NCBI GenBank assembly: GCA_947632105.1 | Contig: CANROD010000003.1 | Span: 25,069-89,068 of the forward strand | Reading direction: 5' to 3' | From: an uncultured Oligella sp. | GTDB lineage: Bacteria; Pseudomonadota; Gammaproteobacteria; Burkholderiales; Burkholderiaceae_B | DNA length: 64,000 nt | Part shown: positions 1-8,391 of the stretch, in pieces | Layout: every line of letters starts with the position of its first letter | Position numbering within the stretch: the first letter of the stretch is position 1 | Notes under the pieces: generated by a model | Seen by the model: only the letters and a program-made list of their open reading frames with translations | Databases searched by the model: none | What the model was told of the DNA's origin: nothing | Position numbers and translations under genes: made by a program

Positions 1-398
1 CGTGAAGAGACAGCGTCTCGCACCAAAAACACCTGCTTCCCTTCAGCAAGGAGATCCAAACACGTTTGTAGCACACAGACATGTGACTCCATACCACAAA
101 CAATAATATGGTCTTTGTCTTTTAAAATTGTTCGCTTGATAATACCATCACGCACAGCTGAAAAACTACGCTTATGAAACACCGGCGCACCCTTCGCTAC
201 ACCCATGACGGTTGGGTTGGTAGCGCCGATTTTATCCGTGCAATGTTCACTCATAACCATCGGCAACTGAAGATATTGCACAAGCCGACAAAGCCAAATA
301 ACCTTTTCGACCATTTGTTCAGCCTCATAAATGTGCGGAATTAAGCTATCTTGTACATCAATAATCAATAACACCGCCTTTTCAACATTAATTCGCAT
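1..398 (-). CDS. isochorismatase-family cysteine hydrolase (3' end cut by window)
   Basis: My own translation of the minus strand from the ATG at 396-398 gives about 132 residues that run off the window edge. The protein starts with the family's first active-site block (LLIIDVQDSL, the Asp of the Asp-Lys-Cys triad), then shows HKRSFSA (candidate Lys), and ends with GMESHVCVLQTC, which carries the nucleophilic Cys. The compact form, with no domain before the hydrolase fold, fits the YcaC/ISOC1-like hydrolases of unknown substrate rather than true isochorismatase. It is divergent from ubiA with a 148-bp spacer. The substrate cannot be named. The missing C-terminus would be about 50 residues if it has the usual length of about 180. 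Confidence 0.85.
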   Translation of the reverse strand, partial: MRINVEKAVLLIIDVQDSLIPHIYEAEQMVEKVIWLCRLVQYLQLPMVMSEHCTDKIGATNPTVMGVAKGAPVFHKRSFSAVRDGIIKRTILKDKDHIIVCGMESHVCVLQTCLDLLAEGKQVFLVRDAVSS

Positions 399-540
399 AT
401 AAACCTCTTACAAAACACACTAAAACACCATGCTAGCGCCATTCCCTACAACAGATTGTTGTTAAATAACGGCTAAGGGTATTTATGGATCTCCTTTAAT
501 TGCTTAGAATAGAGCCTTACCTTAACTTTTTATGCCTAGA

Positions 541-549
541 ATGTAAGTG
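541..549 (+). promoter_or_regulatory. in-frame ATG-TAA start-stop directly before the ubiA GTG start
   Basis: The bases at 541-549 read ATG TAA GTG in the ubiA frame. An ATG followed at once by a stop codon therefore abuts the GTG that begins the open UbiA frame. No clear Shine-Dalgarno sequence precedes either codon. It may be a minimal uORF that affects initiation on the GTG, or chance. Confidence 0.35.
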
Positions 550-1470
550 ACTTACTCAAATATTCAACCAGATTTAAATGATATTCACCACAATGACTGG
601 GTAGAACGCTACCTACCTAAGTCTTGGGGGCCCTACGCACGTCTTGCCCGCTTAGACAGGCCGGTCGGCACTTGGTTAACGGTCTTACCCTGTATTGCGG
701 CATTGTTTCAGGCTGCTGGCGGTTTTCCGGATATTTTTCGTCTATTTATTTTCTGCCTTGGTGCTTTATTAATGCGCAGTGTCGGCTGCACAATAAATGA
801 TATTTGGGATAGAGACTTTGACAAGCATGTCGAACGCACACGCTATCGCCCACTAACTAGCGGTGAGGTAACACTCAAAAAAGCAGTTATCTTCCTATTT
901 GCTCAGTTTGCCTTAGCTGCTGTATTACTGTTTTTTATCAATAGCTATAGCCGATGGATGGCTGTCGCTCTAGTGCCCTTGGTTATTATTTACCCCCTGT
1001 GTAAGCGCTACACTCATTGGCCTCAAGCCGTACTTGGTGCAGCCTTTAACTGGGGGATGCTCATGGCATGGTCTGACACCAATAATACGATTCCTTTAGC
1101 GGCGTGGGCAATATGGGCCGGTGCAGTGACGTGGCAAATTGCCTATGACACCATGTATGCCTATACCGACATCAAGGATGACTTAAAACTTGGCCTCAAG
1201 TCTACCGCCATTCGCTTTGGTGATAACGGTATCTATTGGTTGAGTGGTTTTTATATTGCAACAATGATTTTATGGACTTGGGGTGGTTGGTCTATGGGTA
1301 TGGGCTGGGGCTATTTTGTCTTTATGGCCCTAATCGCAGCACACTTTGTATGGCAATTAACAACGTTTGACCTTAAGCAGCCGGCCCGCGGCTTTTATCT
1401 ATTCAGAGCTAATATGCTTATCGGTGTCTTACTGATTGCTGGCGCTTGGTTAGGCGCCTTAACCGCATAA
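547..1470 (+). CDS. ubiA: 4-hydroxybenzoate octaprenyltransferase
   Basis: An integral inner-membrane prenyltransferase that attaches the polyprenyl tail to 4-hydroxybenzoate in ubiquinone synthesis. Both Asp-rich Mg2+/diphosphate-binding motifs of the UbiA family are visible: NDIWDRDFD at about residues 84-92 and YDTMYAYTDIKDD at about 200-212. Between and after them lie about eight hydrophobic segments. The length of 307 aa is slightly above the usual 285-295, mostly from a longer N-terminus. The start is a GTG, because the in-frame ATG just upstream is followed at once by TAA and the first internal Met is far inside the conserved core. Its 3' end overlaps the convergent rfbD-like gene by 12 bp. 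Confidence 0.95.
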   Translation: MTYSNIQPDLNDIHHNDWVERYLPKSWGPYARLARLDRPVGTWLTVLPCIAALFQAAGGFPDIFRLFIFCLGALLMRSVGCTINDIWDRDFDKHVERTRYRPLTSGEVTLKKAVIFLFAQFALAAVLLFFINSYSRWMAVALVPLVIIYPLCKRYTHWPQAVLGAAFNWGMLMAWSDTNNTIPLAAWAIWAGAVTWQIAYDTMYAYTDIKDDLKLGLKSTAIRFGDNGIYWLSGFYIATMILWTWGGWSMGMGWGYFVFMALIAAHFVWQLTTFDLKQPARGFYLFRANMLIGVLLIAGAWLGALTA

Positions 1471-2271
1471 CTCATTGCTTCTTAAAGCACTATTACGCGG
1501 TCGCTTAGCCACCGTAGGGTAATCCTTAGCGAGAGCTGCCTCCACTTTGGGCAGCTCTTTTAGTTCCTGTCTTTGTAGCGCTGCCGCCAACAGCATCTCT
1601 GCCATCTGTAAACGACTCATTACTTGATTGCTTGAGAAGTGCAGTATCTGACCTTGATAATCTTTGGCCTTATGAGCAAGCAATAATAAAAACCTCACTA
1701 AGTCAGGCGCATAAGTGGGGGTGCCCCACTCATCACTCACTACCCTCAGCGCCTCACCTAGCTGAGACTTGTCTTTCGCAGCTTGGAGGATTTTTGTTTG
1801 AAAATTATTACCAAACTCACTATAAAGCCACGATGAACGCACAAGAATGACTTGTGAGTTGGCTAACAATACAGCCTTTTCACCGGCTAACTTACTTTGA
1901 CCATAGCAATTGATTGGATTTGTTGGATCACTCGGTTCATAAGGCAACCCCTTTTCCCCATCAAAAACGTAGTCAGTCGATAAGTGAATCAGCTGAATCC
2001 CCAGCTCTGCACAAATTTGCGCCAGTAATACTGCCGATTTTTCATTAATCGAAAAGGCCTGTTCAGGCTCCAGTTCGGCCTGCTCTACATTAGTGTAGGC
2101 TGCTGCATTAACCATTACCGTCGGTTGATATAACTGAATCGCCTGACGAATTGAGTTTGCTTCAGAAATATCTAATTGCTGGCGATCTAAGGCCACAACT
2201 TCTTTTAAAGCTAAACTGCTAAATGCCTGGCCAAGTTGACCGGCACCACCCGTTACTATAACCTTGGTCAT
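1459..2271 (-). CDS. rfbD: dTDP-4-dehydrorhamnose reductase-like protein (RmlD/RfbD family)
   Basis: An extended short-chain dehydrogenase/reductase of 270 aa, slightly short for RmlD (usually 285-300). It shows the Rossmann motif GGAGQLGQAF near the N-terminus, STDYVFDGEKG, and the catalytic Tyr-X3-Lys in YGQSKLAGEKA. The family reduces dTDP-4-keto-L-rhamnose to dTDP-L-rhamnose for surface polysaccharides. Here it is not next to rfbA, rfbB or rfbC. Its ATG follows the stop of the upstream GntR-type regulator with no spacer, so the two are probably translationally coupled. The exact substrate is inferred from family only; methionine adenosyltransferase regulatory-subunit-like reductases share the fold. 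Confidence 0.8.
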   Translation of the reverse strand: MTKVIVTGGAGQLGQAFSSLALKEVVALDRQQLDISEANSIRQAIQLYQPTVMVNAAAYTNVEQAELEPEQAFSINEKSAVLLAQICAELGIQLIHLSTDYVFDGEKGLPYEPSDPTNPINCYGQSKLAGEKAVLLANSQVILVRSSWLYSEFGNNFQTKILQAAKDKSQLGEALRVVSDEWGTPTYAPDLVRFLLLLAHKAKDYQGQILHFSSNQVMSRLQMAEMLLAAALQRQELKELPKVEAALAKDYPTVAKRPRNSALRSNELCG

Positions 2272-2964
2272 TTATTGCTCAAACAAAAAGCGACTTAATC
2301 TTGTTTTATAAGCTTCTTTAATATGCTTGCGCGCCGACTCCGCAGCTAGCTCATGATCTCTAGCCTCTAATGCTCGAACAATCGCTTCATGCTCATCGTG
2401 AGCCTCCTCAGGACGACCGCGCTCAGCTAGGGTACTATCTCCCAATAAAAGCATAGAGTTTTGTAAAGCATGCAATGTTTTCAATAAAAATCGATTATGT
2501 CCACACTGATAAAGAACTTGGTGGAATAAACGATTATTACTGGCAATTTCTAACGGATCCGTCATGTCCTTATCCGCTTCCATCAACGTCCTCAGTAAAG
2601 AAATTTCTACATCGGTTGCATGCTTAGCTGCCAATGAGGCTGCCGTACTTTCCAGCACTGCCCTCATTTCATACAACTCACCTACTAAGGCTTGATCAAG
2701 TTCTGTAATAATCATGCCTCGATGGGGGTCATTGGTTACTAGGCCTTCATTAACTAAACGATTCAATGCCTCACGGACAGGGGTCCGACTGAGCCCCACA
2801 CTTTTGGCAAATTCAGTTTCTCGAATTCTAGTACCTGGTTTTAGAGTACCGTCTTCTAAACCCTTAATAATGTACTGGTAGGCTTGCTGTGCTGAGGTCA
2901 TACCACGTTGCTTATCCTCTGCATCAACTTCCTCAAGTAGTATTTTTTTCTTTGCTGTCGTCAT
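2272..2964 (-). CDS. GntR/FadR-family transcriptional regulator
   Basis: A 230-aa repressor-type protein. Residues about 25-95 form a winged helix-turn-helix with the typical recognition segment GLSRTPVREALNRLVNEGL. Residues about 100-225 form the all-helical FCD ligand-binding domain with His/Asp/Asn residues that usually hold a metal ion (NNRLFHQVLYQCGHNRF). FCD-type regulators commonly respond to carboxylic acids. The gene is divergent from tcuAB across a 169-bp AT-rich spacer containing palindromes of the TTGTNNACAA type, so it probably controls tcuAB and itself. In enterobacteria tcuAB is controlled by a LysR-type TcuR, so this would be a regulator replacement. The ligand (tricarballylate, citrate or cis-aconitate) is inference. 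Confidence 0.88.
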   Translation of the reverse strand: MTTAKKKILLEEVDAEDKQRGMTSAQQAYQYIIKGLEDGTLKPGTRIRETEFAKSVGLSRTPVREALNRLVNEGLVTNDPHRGMIITELDQALVGELYEMRAVLESTAASLAAKHATDVEISLLRTLMEADKDMTDPLEIASNNRLFHQVLYQCGHNRFLLKTLHALQNSMLLLGDSTLAERGRPEEAHDEHEAIVRALEARDHELAAESARKHIKEAYKTRLSRFLFEQ

Positions 2965-3038
2965 ATATTTATTAACAATGCTATAAATTTCACATCAAAT
3001 TTAAATCATTATATACAAAAAAGACATGCAAAAATTTC

Positions 3039-3084
3039 TGTATACAAAAGAATACAAGATTGTGTACAATAGTGATGTACACAA
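3039..3084. promoter_or_regulatory. candidate GntR-family operators between the regulator and tcuA
   Basis: The divergent spacer holds a perfect 8-bp palindrome TGTATACA (3039-3046), the 10-mer TTGTGTACAA (3060-3069), and TGTACACAA (3076-3084). The last two form a perfect 9-bp inverted repeat, TTGTGTACA and TGTACACAA, with 7 bp between the arms. This resembles the TNGTNNNACNA-like half-site logic of FadR-subfamily operators. Position and symmetry support binding of the adjacent FCD-type regulator. Confidence 0.6.
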
Positions 3085-3133
3085 ATGAATACATAATTAT
3101 TTATATGCTTTCCCTTTATAACTTATAATTTAA

Positions 3134-4540
3134 ATGGACCTACCTGATATGGACAAACTTTATGATGTCATCGTAATCGGTGGGGGCAATGCCGCGCTCT
3201 GTGCTGCTTTAAGCGCAAAAGAGCAAGGCGCACAAAAAATTGCCTTAATCGAAAGTGCACCAAAAGAATGGCGTGGCGGCAATAGTAGTCACACACGCAA
3301 CCTTCGCTGTATGCATAACGAGCCTACCGACGTACTTACTGACAGTTATACCGAAGATGAGTATTTTGATGATGTTTGGCGCGTAACTAACGGCCAGACT
3401 AATGAAGATATGGCTCGCTTTGTGATCCGCTCAACAGTAGACGCTACCGCCTGGATGAAGAAAAATGGTGTGCGCTTCCAACCTTCTCTTGGCGGCACAC
3501 TACAACTTGGCCGTACAAACGCTTTCTTCCTAGGTGGTGGTAAAGCACTAGTTAATACTTATTACAAAGCCGCAGAAAAAGCAAAAATCACCTTTTTCTA
3601 CGAAACCGAATGTATCCGTTTAAACATGAATGGCAATCGCTGTGAGTCTATTACAGTTAAGCACAACGGCCAAGAAAAAGACATGCGCGCCAAATCCTTT
3701 GTCATTGCATCAGGCGGCTTTGAATCAAATCGTGAATGGCTCGAAGAGGCATGGGGCCCTTCTGCTAAAAACTTTTTGATACGCGGTACCCGTTTTAATC
3801 AAGGTGTGGTACTAAAAGAGCTCATTCGTAATCAAGCAATGATTATTGGTGATCCGACACAAGGCCATGCCGTTGCTATTGATGCTCGAGCACCTCTCTA
3901 TGACGGCGGTATTGTTACTCGTGTTGACTGCGTTTCTTTAGGTATTGTTCTCAACAAAAATGGTGAGCGTTTCTACGACGAAGGTGAAGACTTTTGGCCA
4001 AAACGCTATGCTATTTGGGGTCGCCTAGTGGCTAAGCAACCGGACCAAGTCGCCTACTGTATTATCGATCAGAAGTCCATTGGTCGCTTTATGCCGTCAG
4101 TATTCAAGTCGATCAAGGCAGATACATTAGAAGGTCTAATGGACAAACTTGGCTTACCTACAGAGAAAGCATTAGAGACCATCTCTACATACAATGCAGC
4201 TGTCCAACCCGGCACCTTTGACCACGCAGTCCTAGATGACTGCCACACAGAGGGGTTAGAAGTTAACAAAACTCACTGGGCAACTACCATTGATGAGAGT
4301 CCATTTTACGCATACCCATTAGCCACTGGCATTACCTTCACCTATATGGGCGTGAAAATTAATAAAGAGGCTAGAGTAACTATGGCTGATGGCTCCATGG
4401 CTGATAACTTATTCGCAGCCGGAGAAATTATGGCTGGTAATATTTTAACTCAAGGGTATGTGGCCGGATTTGGTATGGCTATCGGTACTGTTTTCGGTCG
4501 AATCGCTGGCAGGGAGGCTGCAAAAAATGCTAACGCTTGA
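3134..4540 (+). CDS. tcuA: FAD-dependent tricarballylate dehydrogenase
   Basis: A flavoprotein of 468 aa in the fumarate reductase/succinate dehydrogenase flavoprotein superfamily. It begins with the FAD-binding segment YDVIVIGGGNAALCAA and ends with a second flavin-contact block (AAGEIMAGNILTQGYVAGFG). Between them lie GRGG-like HTRNLRC and GGGKALVNTYYKA segments typical of TcuA. TcuA oxidises tricarballylate to cis-aconitate, which enters the TCA cycle, and TcuB reoxidises its flavin. The ATG at 3134 has no clear ribosome binding site; an ATG at 3149 (MDKLYDV) is an alternative start. The stop overlaps the tcuB start by 14 bp, so the pair is coupled. Citrate- and aconitate-related substrates are possible in this lineage. 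Confidence 0.9.
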   Translation: MDLPDMDKLYDVIVIGGGNAALCAALSAKEQGAQKIALIESAPKEWRGGNSSHTRNLRCMHNEPTDVLTDSYTEDEYFDDVWRVTNGQTNEDMARFVIRSTVDATAWMKKNGVRFQPSLGGTLQLGRTNAFFLGGGKALVNTYYKAAEKAKITFFYETECIRLNMNGNRCESITVKHNGQEKDMRAKSFVIASGGFESNREWLEEAWGPSAKNFLIRGTRFNQGVVLKELIRNQAMIIGDPTQGHAVAIDARAPLYDGGIVTRVDCVSLGIVLNKNGERFYDEGEDFWPKRYAIWGRLVAKQPDQVAYCIIDQKSIGRFMPSVFKSIKADTLEGLMDKLGLPTEKALETISTYNAAVQPGTFDHAVLDDCHTEGLEVNKTHWATTIDESPFYAYPLATGITFTYMGVKINKEARVTMADGSMADNLFAAGEIMAGNILTQGYVAGFGMAIGTVFGRIAGREAAKNANA

Positions 4541-5609
4541 AAAAATTCTTGATGAATCAAAACACTCAATTGGGATTTGTAATTCCTGTCGCTATTGCGA
4601 AGGGTTCTGTGCTGTTTTCCCAGCAATGGAAAAACGCTTAGACTTTACTGAAATAGATATGCACTATCTGGCGAATCTGTGCCACAACTGTAGTGAATGT
4701 TATTACGCTTGTCAATACGCGCCTCCGCACGAATTCAATGTTAACATTCCTCAGCAATTAGCTCAGGTTCGTCTAGGCACTTATACTGAGTATGCTTGGC
4801 CTAAAGGCATTGCAAAGTTATTTGCAAAAAATGGCCTAATAGCCACGCTAATATTTGTACTTGCACTAGTCGTGTTATTTTTTGGTGCTAGCCTTTTTAG
4901 CAGCTCAGGCCCAGCAAATGGTAACTTCTATGCAATCTTGCCACATAACTTTTTAGTGGCTGTTTTTGGCACCTCATTTGCATGGATGATTGTAGCCATC
5001 CTGATGGGTTTCAAAAACTACCTAAAAGATATTGAGCCTGACACAAAATCACTATTTTCTGGTGGTAATGTTAAACAAGCACTATCTGATGCGCTAAGCA
5101 TGAAGTACCTGCACGGTAATATTAAAACTGGCTGTACCTATCCGGATGATAATATTTCACCGTGGCGCCGCTATTTCCATCACTTTACCTTCTACGGATT
5201 TATGCTATGTTTTGCAGCAACTACTAGCGGCACTATCATGCACTACTTCCTAGGTATGGAAGCACCTTATCCTTTCTTTAGTGCGCCCAAGCTATTAGGT
5301 ACGTTTGGTGGTATTTCATTAACTATCGGTACTGCCGGATTATTTATACTCAAAACTAGAGCGGATGAAAGCATCAAAGATATCCGTCAAATGGGTATGG
5401 ACTATGCTTTTATCGCCCTATTATTCCTAATTTCTACGTCTGGTTTAGCATTGATGGTTTTACGCGAGACAGGTGCTATGTCAAGTTTATTGATAATTCA
5501 CTTAAGCCTAATATTAGCTTTATTTGTAACTATGCCATTCGGTAAATTTGTTCATGCATTTTATCGATTCGGGGCTCTATTAAAATATGCAAAAGAGTCA
5601 AAAGAATAA
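4527..5609 (+). CDS. tcuB: tricarballylate utilisation Fe-S/heme membrane protein
   Basis: A 360-aa membrane electron-transfer protein of the TcuB/CitB family that reoxidises TcuA. The N-terminus has two cysteine clusters, CNSCRYCEGFC at about residue 18 and CHNCSECYYACQYAPP at about 52, which fit two 4Fe-4S centres. After about residue 100 come about six hydrophobic helices with histidines suited to heme ligation (HHFTFYGFML, HYFLG). I start it at the ATG at 4527 and not further upstream, because AGGGAGG at 4511-4517 lies 9 bp before it and the encoded MLTLEKILDES matches the family's usual beginning. The transporter TcuC, usually next in enterobacterial operons, is absent; a terminator follows. 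Confidence 0.9.
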   Translation: MLTLEKILDESKHSIGICNSCRYCEGFCAVFPAMEKRLDFTEIDMHYLANLCHNCSECYYACQYAPPHEFNVNIPQQLAQVRLGTYTEYAWPKGIAKLFAKNGLIATLIFVLALVVLFFGASLFSSSGPANGNFYAILPHNFLVAVFGTSFAWMIVAILMGFKNYLKDIEPDTKSLFSGGNVKQALSDALSMKYLHGNIKTGCTYPDDNISPWRRYFHHFTFYGFMLCFAATTSGTIMHYFLGMEAPYPFFSAPKLLGTFGGISLTIGTAGLFILKTRADESIKDIRQMGMDYAFIALLFLISTSGLALMVLRETGAMSSLLIIHLSLILALFVTMPFGKFVHAFYRFGALLKYAKESKE

Positions 5610-5639
5610 ACTCAATACATAGGTTCAATAACAGCCATA

Positions 5640-5676
5640 AATAAAGGGTGAGAGTTTTTAGCTCTCACCCTTTATT
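5640..5676. terminator. bidirectional rho-independent terminator between tcuB and abrB
   Basis: A perfect 15-bp inverted repeat, with arms AATAAAGGGTGAGAG (5640-5654) and CTCTCACCCTTTATT (5662-5676) and a 7-nt loop. The A/T-rich ends give U tracts in both directions. It sits between convergent genes. Confidence 0.9.
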
Positions 5677-5683
5677 GCCATCT

Positions 5684-6727
5684 TTAACGCCTACTCTTTG
5701 CTAGGTGATATTTATCTAGCCAGCGGTAAAGCGGCCCCACGGTTAATAATACAAATATCAGCCTACTGACCTGAAAGCTAGTAACTAAAGGCGCTCCTAA
5801 CATTAACACTTTAGCCGTAATGGCCATTTCCGCTAATCCCCCTGGACTCATAGCTAATACAGCCGTCGGAAAGTAAATATCTGACATATAAGCCACAATA
5901 GCACAAAAAACAAATGCTAAAAGCAGATAAACAGTTGTCATCAGGCTAACAGCACCCAAAAACTTAGGCGCTTGTTTAAAGAATCCAGCTCGATAATTAC
6001 TACCTAGAGACCAACCCAAAAACAACTGACCTATACGCTGAATCTCAGGTTGTAGTTGAGTAAAAACTATCTCATTGGACGTCAATAAGGCTGTGACTAT
6101 GATGCCACCAAGCATCATAGCATTTGGCGCTTTAATCCTTTCCAAAATAAAGCAACCTATCCCCGTTAAGGCCGCTAGTTTAATTAATCCAATATAACTG
6201 TATTCAACCAACTGCCCATGCGAAATTAAATCCCCTTTAAATCCTAAAAACTGGAAACTAAAGGGAATGATGACCACAATGATTAAAACTCGCAAACTAT
6301 GAGCAGAAGCAACTAACGACAGGTTAGTCGAACCATTCTTTTCTGCTAAAACTACCATTTCACTAGCACCGCCTACCGTACTACCAAAATAAGCCGTAGT
6401 ATAGTCAACACCACCCCACTTGTACAAAATCCACGAACCAATTAAGCCAATCACAATAGCAAAAAAACAGCCCGCCACTACATAAGCCGAAAGTGTTTCA
6501 ATAATTTCAACCGTTTCAGAGGTAAACTGCAGTCCTAACGCAATACCTACAATCCACTGCCCAACTTTTCTAAACCCCACATGACAAAGAATACTAGCGC
6601 CATTCACTCTAAAAACAGCGGTAAAAAGTAATGAGCCTAAAAGCCAAGGAATAGGTGTACCTATCGCATCAGCAATTAACGCACCTGAAAGGGCTACGAC
6701 AAAGCCCAAAAAAATCTGTTTAACCAT
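5684..6727 (-). CDS. AbrB-type duplicated membrane protein, putative transporter
   Basis: A 347-aa polytopic protein with about ten hydrophobic helices, built as a tandem repeat. The two halves carry the related motifs STVGGASEMVVLAEKNG (first half) and MSPGGLAEMAITAKVL (second half), the mark of the Gram-negative AbrB-duplication family. The family is often labelled a transcriptional regulator after B. subtilis AbrB, but nothing here binds DNA; a transport role is more likely. In Burkholderiales it is often found near TTT loci and tcu genes, as here, so it may move a carboxylate. I use the ATG at 6725-6727; an in-frame TTG nine codons upstream is less likely. No ribosome binding site decides between them. 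Confidence 0.8.
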   Translation of the reverse strand: MVKQIFLGFVVALSGALIADAIGTPIPWLLGSLLFTAVFRVNGASILCHVGFRKVGQWIVGIALGLQFTSETVEIIETLSAYVVAGCFFAIVIGLIGSWILYKWGGVDYTTAYFGSTVGGASEMVVLAEKNGSTNLSLVASAHSLRVLIIVVIIPFSFQFLGFKGDLISHGQLVEYSYIGLIKLAALTGIGCFILERIKAPNAMMLGGIIVTALLTSNEIVFTQLQPEIQRIGQLFLGWSLGSNYRAGFFKQAPKFLGAVSLMTTVYLLLAFVFCAIVAYMSDIYFPTAVLAMSPGGLAEMAITAKVLMLGAPLVTSFQVSRLIFVLLTVGPLYRWLDKYHLAKSRR

Positions 6728-6796
6728 AAAATGAATATCATTAACAATTGTCAATAGCTGATACTAAACTACTGTTCAACTTTATATAGACACAAA

Positions 6797-6836
6797 AAAA
6801 CTGGTGCTAGCCTTACAACATACTAGCACCAGTTTT
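6797..6836 (-). terminator. rho-independent terminator of tctCBA
   Basis: A 14-bp perfect stem, AAAACTGGTGCTAG (6797-6810) and CTAGCACCAGTTTT (6823-6836), with a 12-nt loop. On the minus strand it is followed by a run of seven T. It lies 35 bp past the tctA stop codon. Confidence 0.9.
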
Positions 6837-6870
6837 ACTTAAATAAGCACATCAAACTCAAACAATACGT

Positions 6871-8391
6871 TTAATTTGCTGGTGCACTTCTACCCCCCAT
6901 CCAACGGCGTAACATAGGTGGGAACACGATGACAGATACCGCTAAAACCCATAAAGCAATAGTGATATTACTACCAAACAAAATGTCTAGATCGCCATTG
7001 CTGATAGACAAGGCACGTCGAAGGTTTTGCTCCATCAGATTACCTAAAACCACACCCAATACTAATGGCGCTAACGGTACGTCTAATTTACGAAAGAAAT
7101 AGCCTACTAAACCAATAATAACGACCATATACAAGTCAAAGCTAGTAGCATTTAATGCCCAAACCCCGATAAAACTAATCGCTAAAATACCCGGCACTAA
7201 CAACCATGCTGGGATGTTAAGCATAGCAGCGAACACTCTAACCATTGGAATATTCATCAACAATAGCATCACGTTAGCGATAAATAGTGAAGCGATTAAA
7301 CCCCAAACAATTTGTGGTTGGTACTCAAATAATGCAGGCCCAGGCGTGATATTGTATAAAGTCAACGCCCCCATCATAACGGCTGTTGTTCCTGAACCTG
7401 GCACACCTAAAGTTAACATAGGAATAAATGAACCGGTAGCAGACGCATTATTAGCAGCTTCTGGCGCAGCCAAGCCTCGTAAATCACCTTGACCAAATTG
7501 CGCATTAGGGTCTCTGCCTTCTACGAACTTTTTCTCAGTTGAGTAAGCAACTGCAGATGCAACACTCGCTCCCGCTCCCGGAAGAACGCCAACAATAAAG
7601 CCAATTACACCACCACGGATAGAAGTCCACCAGGTTTTCTTGGCTTCACTAACATTAAATAACTTACGCTTACTCTTAGGGACACTGATAGAATGACCTT
7701 TCAGCAGATTCTCAAGCATTTGCAGCATTTCTGAAACGGCAAATAAACCGATGACTACTACAACGAAATCAACGCCATCTGACAGATTAGCAATATCAAA
7801 AGTGTAACGATAAACACCTGAGTTAGCATCCACTCCGACAGTCGAAATAGCTAAGCCCGTAAGCGCTGCAATCATACCTTTGATTGGCTGCTCACCTAAT
7901 AAACTGGTTAAGGCACAAAAGGCAAACACCATTAGTACAAAATACTCAGCAGGCCCAAAAGCAACCGCCCACTTAGCTAACGCAGGAGCTAAAAACAACA
8001 CTCCAATAATAGCGATAGTAGAACCAATAAAAGAAGACCAAGCAGAAAGGGATAAAGCCACACTAGCCAACCCCTTACGAGCTAATGGATAACCATCTAG
8101 CGTCGTCATGACTGCTGCTGCCTCACCCGGTACGTTAATTAGAATTGACGAAATACGTCCACCATACTCAGCGCCTACATAAACTGCTGCAAGTAAAATT
8201 AATGCGCTTTCAGGAGGTAACTGCATCGCAAAAGCAATAGGCACCAACATAGCGACAGCATTGATTGGACCTAGCCCTGGCAGAACTCCTACGATCGTTC
8301 CAATTACACCGCCGAGCGCCGCGATTAAAAGGTTAATACCCGAAAAGGCAACCCCCATTCCCATCGCTAAGTTCTCAAAAACTCCACTCAT
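6871..8391 (-). CDS. tctA: TTT transporter large membrane subunit TctA
   Basis: The large permease of a tripartite tricarboxylate transporter, 506 aa with about 12 hydrophobic segments. The two family signature repeats are present: GTIVGVLPGLGPINA near residue 31 and GFIVGVLPGAGASVASA near residue 267. Conserved PGEAAAVMTTLDGYPLA and PEAANNASATGSFIPML blocks are also seen. It moves tricarboxylates or related organic acids inward, driven by a cation gradient, with substrate delivered by TctC. Its ATG overlaps the tctB stop as ATGA (4 bp), so the two are coupled. The tcuAB genes and the downstream terminator make it the likely uptake route for the tricarballylate or citrate pathway. Confidence 0.95.
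   Translation of the reverse strand: MSGVFENLAMGMGVAFSGINLLIAALGGVIGTIVGVLPGLGPINAVAMLVPIAFAMQLPPESALILLAAVYVGAEYGGRISSILINVPGEAAAVMTTLDGYPLARKGLASVALSLSAWSSFIGSTIAIIGVLFLAPALAKWAVAFGPAEYFVLMVFAFCALTSLLGEQPIKGMIAALTGLAISTVGVDANSGVYRYTFDIANLSDGVDFVVVVIGLFAVSEMLQMLENLLKGHSISVPKSKRKLFNVSEAKKTWWTSIRGGVIGFIVGVLPGAGASVASAVAYSTEKKFVEGRDPNAQFGQGDLRGLAAPEAANNASATGSFIPMLTLGVPGSGTTAVMMGALTLYNITPGPALFEYQPQIVWGLIASLFIANVMLLLMNIPMVRVFAAMLNIPAWLLVPGILAISFIGVWALNATSFDLYMVVIIGLVGYFFRKLDVPLAPLVLGVVLGNLMEQNLRRALSISNGDLDILFGSNITIALWVLAVSVIVFPPMLRRWMGGRSAPAN

Noticed and set aside
448..462. ACAACA-GAT-TGTTGT inverted repeat upstream of ubiA
   Set aside because: The 6-bp arms are short and no regulator gene is adjacent, so it could easily be chance.
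4069..4269. Minus-strand 66-codon frame inside tcuA
   Set aside because: It lies fully inside the strong tcuA gene on the other strand, has no family features and no ribosome binding site.
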